This document shows positions 55,476-64,000 of a DNA stretch of 64,000 nt, in pieces. Under the pieces are notes generated by a model. That model was not told where the DNA came from and did no database searches. It saw only the letters and a list, made by a program, of their open reading frames with translations. Every line of letters starts with the position of its first letter. Positions within the stretch are counted from its first letter, which is position 1. Both the position numbers and the translations under genes were made by a program. This DNA comes from Ilyonectria destructans (Eukaryota > Ascomycota > Sordariomycetes > Hypocreales > Nectriaceae): NCBI GenBank assembly GCA_020740775.1, contig JAHEWK010000009.1, positions 3,100,001 to 3,164,000 on the forward strand. Reading direction: 5' to 3'.

Positions 55476-56952
55476 GCAAACGATAGTGCATTGGCCCGTT
55501 TGCCAGAGTCCATAAGGCCAGCACAAACCTGAAGCTTTGTGAAAGAGTTACGGTGGCATGCCAAACCTTGCGATAGACCACTCCGCCAAACGGGCAAAAT
55601 ATCAACCAATGTAAGAAATGTACCCAAAAAAAAAGGACTCTTCGTGGCAGTGTTTGATGGGATACGGTCGTCGAGTCATATTCAAGCTGGCAGCAGCGTG
55701 TGGGTGAAATCAAGGTCCAACCGAATCATACGATCAAGGTATTCCATCTTTTGAATCACAACAGTCTCTAAGAGAAGCTTTGGGGGGCGTTTTCGTTGTC
55801 CCATAAACATCAATAGCCTTGAAGCTGTGGTAAGAAATGCCAGCATCACGAGAGAAGGGTAGCCTCCAGATAAGGCGAAAAGAGACTTTGCTCCATTGAA
55901 GTGCGTGCGCCATGTTGTAAAAGCGTTCTGTTGAACCAAAGAACAGAGAAAGGTGATTACTTAATGAAGGAGCTTGGGGTTTGGACTGTTAGCTGGATGT
56001 CGCCAATATGCTCATTTATGAGACGGGCGGCGCAGGCTTGATGGTGATAAAATAGGGTGAGGTTCTCGCTTGCAGACGAGTCAGATCCTATAAGCGCAAA
56101 CGGTGTTCCTCGGCATCTCAGAAAATCCATGGGTATGCCCTGAATGGCCCGGTGTGATGGGATAAGACAAACGTAGCTGTGATTACCGTCCGCCCAAACG
56201 CAAACTAGCAAGACAAGGTGAAACAGAGATCTGAGGCTTGAAATAATAGAGGCTGGAAAAATGGCGAGTAAGTTGTAGATAGACATGGATTCGAGCAAAG
56301 TTAGGAGCACATCAGGTACAGTCACATCAAACTAAACCAATAATCCTAAAATCATCTTACCCTCACTTCACCTACTAATTTATGTCCACGATAATCCTAT
56401 ACAACAGTGCTGGAGTGAACTAGAACCAAGTTGGTTCACTGAATTACAACTGAGAATTACAACTGAGAATCACAACGTGGGCGTTTCTTGTGCCGGGTAG
56501 CCAGTAGAGTTACTAATCTTACCCACGGGACGGACACAATATGCTAATCCTAGAAAATCTATTAGAGAGTGATCTTTGAGGTCCTATTACAGGTTGCAAA
56601 CTTACCAGCCAAAAGATTAGAATACCGATCATCAGTAGAGGAATTAAGGAAATAAAAGTCTTCGAGGGTGATGCTATACGAAATCGCGATGCGGGCACGG
56701 ACTGCGTTTGAGTGATCAGTAAGGACTGAGTAGAGAAAAGAATTGAAGGTATTCAACATACCTTGACCTTTGGGGACCGTGTACTACCTTGCGAAATTCT
56801 TGTTTGACTCCGCATGGGGCGTTCTCGGGAACTGGCACGGCCGTGGTGACGGAGTTAAGAGGGCCAGAAATGCCCTCTTTGTCACTGGGCTCTTTGTATT
56901 CGTTCCAGGAGCTTACACAGACAACTTTGCCCACTTTATGATGCCAACTCAC
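55476..56952 (-). pseudogene. Probable decayed or intron-rich fungal transcription-factor-like gene
   Basis: Minus-strand frames carry pieces reminiscent of the fungal-specific (Fungal_trans_2) domain: LFYHHQACAARLINEHIGDIQ (near 56000), then TTWRTHFNGAKSLFALSGG (near 55900) and KMEYLDRMIRLDLDFT (near 55700). These occur in the order expected for helices around an 'H-x-x-GA--L---GG' motif. No zinc cluster is seen, and the upstream frames (56562-56952) do not splice in phase by eye. It could be a pseudogene or a gene whose introns I could not solve. Confidence 0.35.
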
Positions 56953-56993
56953 ACATTAGGGGTCAACAGCCTGGTTGCAAGCCAGGAATTTGT

Positions 56994-57215
56994 TTAGTCG
57001 AAGGCAGTAACTCGCTTGCAGGATTCCCCCTTTTTGCAATTTCCTTCGACGCAAAGCGTATCCCGACCTGCCGGGGGCCAGTTCTTGCAACCGCCCGCGA
57101 TACCATTGAGTTTGAAAATATGCGAAGTGCTGATGTTGTTGGCCTGCGCAAACTCGTTGCAAGACTGGCCTTCGAGGACTGGCACTGTCTCGCCTTCGCA
57201 TGTTTTGTTTGTCCT
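56994..57215 (-). pseudogene. LysM-domain fragment
   Basis: The minus-strand frame reads CEGETVPVLEGQSCNEFAQ, then ANNISTSHIFKLNG, a Cys, PPAGRDTLCV and CKKGESC before a stop. This is the shape of a fungal LysM carbohydrate-binding repeat ('GD-C--IA---NIS---F--LN----C--L--G--LCV'). Possible upstream coding (about 57216-57350) has no signal peptide and would need a 38-nt or GC-AG intron, so this looks like the last repeat of a broken LysM protein. The plus-strand frames here are shadows. Confidence 0.5.
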
Positions 57216-57619
57216 CTCCGGATTGAGATTAATTCGTTAGTTAGCACCTTACCAAATCTCGGATCTCACTGCACTTGCCTGTTGTACTGGAGTAAAGTCT
57301 CCGTCCGAGTCCAGGCTGGCGGTCCATTCCATTTCCATCCACGCAGCCTCTTGTCGAATGGATAGACGTTCATTTGGGTCCACCTTGAATGGAATAGAAG
57401 GAAATGGACGCTAAGGGTGGGTCCGTGGAATGGATGGACGTGGAAATGGAAATACGTGGACGCTATAAAGGGACGGTACACGTAATCCTCCCACCCGTTG
57501 CCTCCCGGGCTTCCGCAAAGCTCAATTCAGCCAACAGATCAGTCCCTAGCACCTTGAGCTCTTCAAGGAGCTTCTTCGTGCTCTTAATATAGCCTCCACA
57601 AAGCCATCATCTCACCGTC
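57216..57619. other. Region with GGATGGA/GTGGAAATGG-type repeats
   Basis: CCATTTCCATCCACG near 57335 and GTGGAAATGG/GGATGGACGTGG near 57430-57460 are imperfect inverted copies of each other. They may be ends or subterminal repeats of the adjacent transposon. No gene. Confidence 0.35.
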
Positions 57620-58830
57620 TGTATCATCCCGATTGCACTAGCGTCCAGCCTGACCCGATCGTTTCGAACCATTCGACTGCATATTGAGAAGAGCCTCTTA
57701 ATATCAGCAACAAGAGGAAGGACAGAGAGCATATCGAGAGCCATATATGACAGATATAGATACTCCTTCTGTCTCTTATACCAATAGCCAATAGGATCTA
57801 GGATATTCTGGTCAGACTTATAGACATTATAGAACTAATTGCTGTATTTGTCGCTAACAGTATATATAGAACTTCTAGCTATATCCTCAGCTTGTAACAA
57901 GATAGTTATCGATAAAGGTGGCTGTAATAAAGTCGGGGTCTGATGAGATTCTTCACGATACTCGTTAAAGGGATTCTAATATATGCGCCGCTTCTTTATA
58001 ACCGGCTCGCCGCGTTCTCAATCTCGAGGGATAATTCGCGGCTTATAGTGAGACCGGTATAGTTCTTCTATAAGGGACTTTGCAGTTTGGATCTAGTCTG
58101 GGCGGTCCGCCCATATATCTTCGAAATATCCCCAACAATACGCTGGGTGAAGTATAATAGCGGCATAATAAACCGGCGTCTCGTCAAGCCGCGAGTACTT
58201 GTCAAGATTTTTCCAACAGAGGTTAATATTAACCTTAAAGTGCTCGGGATCGGGATATTAATAGGCAGCAGCCTTATATACCTCTATTTTTCCAAGGAGG
58301 TATTCATAGCCAAATAGGATATCCCACAGACGCCCATATACCTCAATGCATTATTCCTTCCGCTTGTGCTGCTGACCGTTGCCTTCGAGAGTAATCAGGA
58401 TGTGCTCGAAGTGTTGAAGGGCCTTATTAAATAAGGAAATAATAGCCTAGTCCTTCTCCTCGAGTTTGTTCTCGTCCCTGAGGCAGAGCGGTACCTTGCT
58501 GCTTAACTTCTTTCCCCTCAATACCAACCCCTCCCACTCGTTCTTCTGCTCATACCAAAGGTCCACGAGGAAGTCCTTAAGGAGAAGGGCATGCCAAATC
58601 ATATAAAGAGTGGAAAGCCAACGGGTAACCACATCAATGATAACATCTAGAGGTTTCTCCGCTCGAACCACCGGATCGTCAGACTTGCTGTACGCGGTAA
58701 GCTGAAGAGACCGAAGGAGATTGGTAAGCGAGTCTCAGCGGTCACCCCCTACTAGGTCTCCAAACCAATTAGTCTCGGCGTACGTATCTTAGCGCATTGA
58801 GGACACCACCCCATTGATGATCTGCTGTCT
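57620..58830 (-). mobile_element. Decayed hAT-family DNA transposon (transposase relic)
   Basis: Minus-strand fragments match hAT transposase in order: VVTRWLSTLYMIWHALLL near 58600 (the 'RWNSTY-ML-RAL' block), and at 57625-57720 the dimerisation block LSVLPLVADIKRLFSICSRM followed by VRNDRVRLDASAIG (cf. 'aa-iERLFS-a---v---R-RL'). Between them the sequence is AT-rich and full of stops, consistent with RIP. Terminal inverted repeats could not be fixed. Confidence 0.7.
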
Positions 58831-59416
58831 ATGTTCTCTTTAACACGGAATAATAAAAGACAGAGAAGGATAAAGTACAATCTCTTTGATTAGAATGTCT
58901 TGTTTACTGTCTGGTAATTCTTCTGATTATTTGGCTTGGCGTGCATCGCCATGGCGGATTTGTTATGGACCTTTTTCCTATTTCCCCCTGCCACCCTTTG
59001 TAAACCCGAACCCTGTATGCACTAAGTACCTATTTCAAGCACGCATGTATTCTATTAATGAATCGCTTATCATACACCTCTATATCAAAGCACGGTAGTA
59101 TGCTTTAGCCCCAGATAGGATAATCACTGCGAGGTGTGGGGCAACTCGAGCAAATCAAGTTCCCGGACAGACTCACATCCGAAGCTCAGCTGCAATCCTT
59201 CGAACTGTCTCCGCATGCACGTCGCTGTTCGCCTTCCAGTCCTGTTAGATTGCCCAATTTACAAGAGTCGGTATCATCACTCGTGTCGACATCGACCTGC
59301 TATATAGTCCATGAGCTCACTGAACGAGCGTGACCGAAGATCATCATCACATCACTGCACAACCGTCTGTTTCTTTTCGAGTCCTCTCAATCCACGCGCA
59401 TTGCTACTTTATCGAA
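58831..59416. other. Intergenic, promoter side of dioxygenase 1
   Basis: No gene recognised. The first part may still belong to the hAT relic. Confidence 0.45.
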
Positions 59417-60429
59417 ATGACCACCCAGGCCACCAATCCGAAAATCGCACGAGTGAAAGCGAATGATGCAACAGTCCAGGAAATCTGCGACATTATCAAT
59501 CGCGACGGAGGTGTCATCGTTGAGAACTTTATTTCCAAAGAGCTCGCTGTACAAGTGAAGGCTGAGCTCAAACCCCATTTCGATGCTGATTCCGGGGATA
59601 AATCTGGCTTCTTCCCGAGCACCACTCAGCGCGCCACTGGCTTAGTTGTCAAGTCTCCAGCTTGTGTCGACCTCATGACAACCCCATTGTTGATCGATGT
59701 TGCGAATGAGCTCCTGTCGGACACGTATCCGCACTGGCTGGGTCAAAATCGAGTCACCGTCACCACAAAACCGATCCTCTCATCAACCGTCGGCTTTCGC
59801 GTCAACCCGGGCTCGCCCCAGCAGGGACTTCATCGAGATGATCTGTATGTTTGAATCTATAGCCCCTATCCATCAATGAAGCAGGAGCATACTTCGATGC
59901 TGACTTGGCTTCATCAAGCGACTGGCACATCACAGAGGTGGGACCACCAATGTTCCTTGGATGTGTCACAGCTATCATGAAAACCACAAAAGAGAACGGA
60001 GGAACCATCGTCATCCCTGGATCACACTTGTGGGACAACGAGCGACAACCTCATGATCATGAAGCCGTAGCTGCTGAACTAGAGCCTGGAGATACATTGC
60101 TCTTTCATGGTCACGTCTATCATGCGGGCGGCGCCAATACTACAAAGTGAGATGACTTTGCATCGTCGATACCGGATGGTTGTGCTGATTATATTATCAA
60201 CAGAGATGAATGTCGTGAGACGGTGGGAATGTTTTTTAACAGGGCCCAATATCGACCAGCTGAAAACGAGTTCCTCGAAGTTCCTCCAGATGTCGCCAGA
60301 AACTTCACCCCTCAAGTCCAAAGACTGCTAGGTTACGGTGTTGCGAAGCCAGGATGCGGTTTCTACAAGTACCAGGATCCTATGCGCGTGTTGTTTGGAG
60401 TTGAGGATGATGAAACCGTCAATATGTAA
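59417..60429 (+). CDS. Fe(II)/2-oxoglutarate dioxygenase, PhyH family (FtmOx1/EasH/AusE-like)
   Basis: Three exons (59417-59844, 59919-60146, 60204-60429), 293 residues. Opening: VQEICDIINRDGGVIVENFI. The Fe ligands are His139 and Asp141 in LHRDD, with the distal His in HVYHAGGANTT, and the family motif KTTKENGGTIVIPGSHLW. Intron 1 must end at 59918 (branch CTGAC just upstream); the more obvious AG at 59884 breaks the frame. The C-terminus is RMPMRVLFG-like in position (DPMRVLFGVED). This branch acts mostly on secondary metabolites (endoperoxide, desaturation or ring-expansion chemistry) rather than phytanoyl-CoA. Convergent with a paralogue 800 bp away. Confidence 0.85.
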
Positions 60430-61225
60430 TGTCATATGTAGATAGGTAACTTGAAGATCCGGAGTTTAAGACTTGTATTCGTTGTGACCTTGTGATATAT
60501 GACTCCGCGCTATTCAATCCGCAGCCCCCGGATCCTACATTATCTACCGAAGGCGCACCTGGTCACCAACCACACCGACCCTACCAGCACATCCTTCTGT
60601 CCTACATTATTCATGCCTTTACCTATCTCCGTGTCCGTCGCCGCTCGCCACAGCCAACCAGCCATCTATCACCGGGCCTGAGACGCGCGCAACCGGGGCC
60701 CAATAGCTACCTACTAGACTGTCTTTCACGCACTGCAAGAATAGGGCCGTGGCGAATACTATGAGTACTAGATGTAATGCTACTATGGCTAACACGGCCG
60801 TAAAGAACCTCAATGACGTAGGCCGCGTGACTGCCACCACTGTCGCCAAAATCCACGGGAACTGCTGTTCACAAAGTGAGCAGGTTATACAAATGAAGGT
60901 GTTGTATGAGGGACTGCAGGCTTTGGTGCATTTCTTGGTTTCCATCAGGGATATATTCAGGCTGTCTTTAACCGTAAGTTCCGCTCGTGTGAAAGCCCAG
61001 TAGTACAACGCACCTCAGACAGTAGCAACCCAGTTGATAGGGGTATTTAATAACAATACGTAGGCAAATGGACAAAACGGTCAACATGGGGAAAAATGAG
61101 TGTATTTGTGTTAACTCGAGTCTACTGCTTAAAATTCTTCCTCGTAATTTGGCCTCTGAGTGACGAAATTGAACGTGTCAACTTTTCTTCTGAACTTAGG
61201 TCCATTGCTCGCCGACCGAATCCAA
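60430..61225. other. Convergent gap between the two dioxygenases
   Basis: Open frames on both strands (60619-61008 minus, 60749-61003 plus) overlap each other and show no family features; I do not call a gene. Confidence 0.45.
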
Positions 61226-62213
61226 CTATTCATTCAGTCGCTGGAAGACACCCTTCAGGTCACTGCATGGGTCTCTGTTGTCTACCAGTCCTAAAGCTGA
61301 ACCTGGCTTCTTGTAACCGAGAAGGCCCTGCATCTTTGGGCTCATATGAAGAACCTTCTTGTGGGAAATGGCCAAGAACTGATTTTCCTCCTGCCGCAGG
61401 GTTCCACGAACAAAGAAAAGCCCATGGACAACGCGAAGCGAGTTAGGGACCGAGTTGTGGCCGCCTCCGTGGAATGCAGAACCCATGAAGATTAACGCAG
61501 AACCGGCTTCCATTTCTACTTGTGAATCAGCGATGGGTCAAATAAGCAGTCCATGTGCAATACCCACCAGCAAAGCACACTTCATCAACTCGTGGCTGGC
61601 GGCTTTCGTCCCATTTGTGGCTCCCTGGGACGAACATGGTGGCTCCATTCTCTCTGGTCGTCCGACAACCAGCGATCAAACATGCAAACTGACTGCTCTT
61701 CTTCAGGTCAAAGGGCACGTTATGGTTGATGCCATGAACCGCATCGTCGCGATGTAGGGCCTGTCGTGGCGCACCCGTGCCAATTCGGAAGCACATGCTG
61801 ATACTAAGCAGAGGGTCGATGCGATACTGATCTGTGAACTGCTCACGGGTAATTGAGAAGTGATCAGTCAAAATCTCCTCCCGGAGACTGGTCAGGAGTG
61901 ATCCCTCGCAAATGCCCGCAACAGTTCTGGATCTCCCCACTAGACCAGACACCACGCGTGTTTCAGCGGGGATTTGTGGAAAGCCTGTGTGCGGGTGGTC
62001 GTCCCCTTCCTTCGTAGATTCTTCGATCTCCTTGTCTATGTTTTTCAATTCCTCTGCACCCACGAAATTTTCTAATATGACACCACCGTCGCGCTCCAAG
62101 ATGGCGAGAATTTTGCCTACCGGTGCATTGGATGGAAGTATTGTAATGGCAACATCCGGCTCGTATTCCGGATCGATTGGGGGAGGATGTCGACGGGTGG
62201 CTACTTCAGCCAT
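61226..62213 (-). CDS. Second PhyH-family Fe(II)/2-oxoglutarate dioxygenase
   Basis: Two exons (62213-61568, 61518-61226; 49-nt intron GTGGGT...AAG), 312 residues. The start is ATG 62213; the frame extends to 62240 only with TTG. The opening ILAILERDGGVILENFVG parallels its neighbour. Fe ligands are His154 and Asp156 in ALHRDD; the distal His lies in GSAFHGGGHNSV (exon 2). The motif CRTTRENGATMFVPGSHKW matches the paralogue. The intron acceptor AAG is unusual but gives the only in-phase join. It probably acts in the same pathway as the convergent dioxygenase. Confidence 0.82.
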
Positions 62214-62745
62214 TGCTTTTTTCTGAAAGCTTTGAGACAAACAGTGCCTTTACGAATAATAGGAAGAGGATTTGTGCCTGGACTACTGTGAGAGGGTTAT
62301 GGCTCGATGAACAGCCGCAGTATAAGGGGAGTCGAGATGTGGGTCTTCGGCGGAAAGCACTAGAGAAAGCCGCCTAATCTCATCTAGTCAGTAGAGAAAC
62401 AATCTGCTCGACGGTTCAGGAAGGTCAACAGCGAGCATGGACGAAACTTATCGGGATCAGGCTTTGATATCCGATGGTAACCCCGCACAACGAAGGTGGC
62501 TTGCTCGCTAATTATAGCCGTTCTAGGCGAGCACCAGCCGGACCGTCAAAATTATGACAAGTGGGAACAAGATTGAATGCAAAATGCTGAATAGGTACTA
62601 CTATATCTCTGCTCTTGGTCAAGTGCCCTACGTGGAGTACGTGCTTATACATCAATGCCCAAGCCGTGACATACCATACCTCAGCTACATTTTCCTCAAG
62701 GAACCCAACGCTGCAAGCATTCTTTATCCATTCTAGTCTTTGCTT
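62214..62745. other. Promoter side of dioxygenase 2 / 3' flank of edge regulator
   Basis: About 530 bp with no gene-like frame. Confidence 0.45.
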
Positions 62746-63924
62746 TCATGTAGAAATTATGGCAAGGTGGTGCGTTCTAGAGAAGTGCTCCCAAGTCATT
62801 TCCACCACTGTTGAGACTGCATCCCTCGCGCTGCCCTTCAGGTCGTTGGCCACCCAAAACTGTTCCAACACTTCTCCAATTGCAGCAAAGCTCCGCCATC
62901 CACATCCACTTTGTTTGAACCATTGTCTAATCCGTTGGCGGTCTTCTTCCTCCATCGCTTCGCATCCAGCAATGAACCCTGGCCAGCACGGCACAGGGGT
63001 TGTGATGTTGTTCTCGTCTTTGACACGCTGGAACGTAAATAATTCGGAAATTGTTTGCTTAACAAAATTTTGAAGGACGTAGCGATTGAGTTTGCGGATT
63101 CGCCTGTAGAAGAAAATCAACAGTGCGTGGTGCATTGCTGATACAAAAGGGCGCATCATGTCGACGTTTGTCGAGCCCTGCATAGTGAGTGATTCAGTGT
63201 GCCATAATCCTGTTGATTCTGTGCCAATGCGAACTTCGCTCGGACCTTTTTGATATGGCTGCCACTTGAATCCACAAATGAGGTCCTCAAGCGTACGTGC
63301 ACGGCCATCAAATGACGCCCCAATCTGTAAGTTTTCGCCTGAAAGGGATGATTGCTGCTGATCAGCTTCATGAGCAAGTGAGGTCACTTGCGAGATCAGG
63401 TTCATCAGAGCTATCGGCAGTCCGTATATCTTCTCAAACCAGGCACCATCATTCGATATGAGCTGATCAAATAAAGCCCGGTCAGTCCCAACCGCATTTA
63501 AATCATCGGGGGCATTATCACAACTCGACGATACTGAATCCTTGACTCCATTTGCGGGAAACGAAATTTGAGTGCTCGACCCACTAACACTTGGCGATTT
63601 GAATTGTTCAATGTTTGGATAAATGAAGGTGCTGTCTTCGATGATTCGGTTATACAAGAATATGTTATGTAAGAGTTGGACTTTCTTAGATGGGTTCGGT
63701 TTCAGTCCGCGAAGACGGATGGCTCGTTCAGCATCGAGCAAGAATCGCCTTCCATTGTTCATTCTTCCTGTCAGGACCTGGGTATATTGTTCAGTCATGA
63801 TCAGATACAGCTGGAAACCGCACGGAAATTGTGATAAAGAAGAACGAGATAGATAGGTAATTGGCATTAAAGCAAACCAGTTGGGGATACTGACACATAT
63901 CGTCACCATACAGAGAAGTGTCAT
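62746..63924 (-). CDS. C-terminal part of a fungal-specific transcription factor (arginine-regulator/Fungal_trans_2 type)
   Basis: A 392-codon minus-strand frame that continues towards the right edge; the zinc cluster must lie beyond the window. Features are RRFLLDAERAIRLRGLKPNPSKKVQLLHNIFLYNRIIEDSTF (helical core, quoted as positions about 60-100), then a Ser-rich loop, MMRPFVSAMHHALLIFFYRRIRKLN, and the C-terminal CWPGFIAGCEAMEEEDRQ with W-x-x-F blocks, all typical of ARG81/ArcA-like fungal regulators. The first roughly 45 residues of the open frame (63790-63924) are hydrophobic and unlike the family, so an intron is likely there. It may regulate the adjacent oxygenases. Confidence 0.6.
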   Translation of the reverse strand: MTLLCMVTICVSIPNWFALMPITYLSRSSLSQFPCGFQLYLIMTEQYTQVLTGRMNNGRRFLLDAERAIRLRGLKPNPSKKVQLLHNIFLYNRIIEDSTFIYPNIEQFKSPSVSGSSTQISFPANGVKDSVSSSCDNAPDDLNAVGTDRALFDQLISNDGAWFEKIYGLPIALMNLISQVTSLAHEADQQQSSLSGENLQIGASFDGRARTLEDLICGFKWQPYQKGPSEVRIGTESTGLWHTESLTMQGSTNVDMMRPFVSAMHHALLIFFYRRIRKLNRYVLQNFVKQTISELFTFQRVKDENNITTPVPCWPGFIAGCEAMEEEDRQRIRQWFKQSGCGWRSFAAIGEVLEQFWVANDLKGSARDAVSTVVEMTWEHFSRTHHLAIIST

Positions 63925-64000
63925 AAGTATGTGCTTGTATTTGGCCTTTGATGAACCCGAAAATTCGCACCTGAGTGAAATCTGTAGGTGTATGGTTGCA

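Noticed and set aside
59845..59884. Shorter 40-nt intron in dioxygenase 1, suggesting a frameshifted pseudogene
   Set aside because: Using the AG at 59918, which follows a CTGAC branch site, keeps the frame and gives normal family sequence.
60619..61008. Minus-strand frame with a hydrophobic segment and an overlapping plus frame
   Set aside because: Both strands open at once with no homology signal; not enough for a call.
1..64000. tRNA or rRNA genes
   Set aside because: No A-box/B-box pair with a foldable cloverleaf or rRNA-like segment was recognised by eye; a tRNAscan run would be decisive.

Overview
The window is nuclear DNA of a filamentous ascomycete (Pezizomycotina, probably Sordariomycetes-like; I do not name a species). 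The reasons are many short (about 40-120 nt) GT-AG introns with CTGAC/CTAAC-type branch sites, typical families (Zn(II)2Cys6 regulators, a CFEM/PTH11-type receptor, P450s, a fungal multicopper oxidase, PhyH oxygenases), and AT-rich relics with C-to-T/G-to-A decay that looks like repeat-induced point mutation (RIP). I rebuilt the gene models by hand from splice sites and reading phase. Exon lengths add up to whole codons in nearly every model.

Layout. 0-8.2 kb: a catabolic-looking block with the end of a transcription factor, a CocE-type hydrolase, an enolase-superfamily sugar-acid dehydratase, an FAD monooxygenase with a GC-AG intron, and a ketopantoate-reductase-like enzyme. 8.2-10.4 kb: repeat debris with a candidate solo LTR. 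10.4-22 kb: a CFEM-7TM receptor, an NTF2-like protein, an SDR, a four-helix membrane protein, a LicD-type transferase and a secreted cysteine-rich protein. 22.8-33.1 kb: an amine/amino-acid catabolic block with a dead aldehyde dehydrogenase, a DAO-type oxidase, a Zn2Cys6 factor, a flavin amine oxidase and a 13-exon permease. 33.7-35.6 kb: an ascorbate-oxidase-like multicopper oxidase.

37.7-43.7 kb is a maltose-utilisation (MAL) cluster. It holds a MalR-like regulator, a MalP-like permease and a GH13 alpha-glucosidase, with permease and glucosidase divergent around a promoter that contains CGG palindromes and a long inverted repeat. Then come a small mitochondrial STI1-like protein and a 3.7-kb 5'-truncated but otherwise open LINE (45.9-49.7 kb).

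51.6-64 kb: a carboxylesterase, a P450, a decayed regulator, a LysM fragment, a RIP-decayed hAT transposon, two convergent PhyH/FtmOx1-like dioxygenases and a regulator running off the right edge. This looks like part of an accessory (secondary-metabolite or detoxification) locus in a repeat-rich setting. No tRNA, rRNA or CRISPR was seen. All functions are inferred from motifs read by eye; no database search was run.
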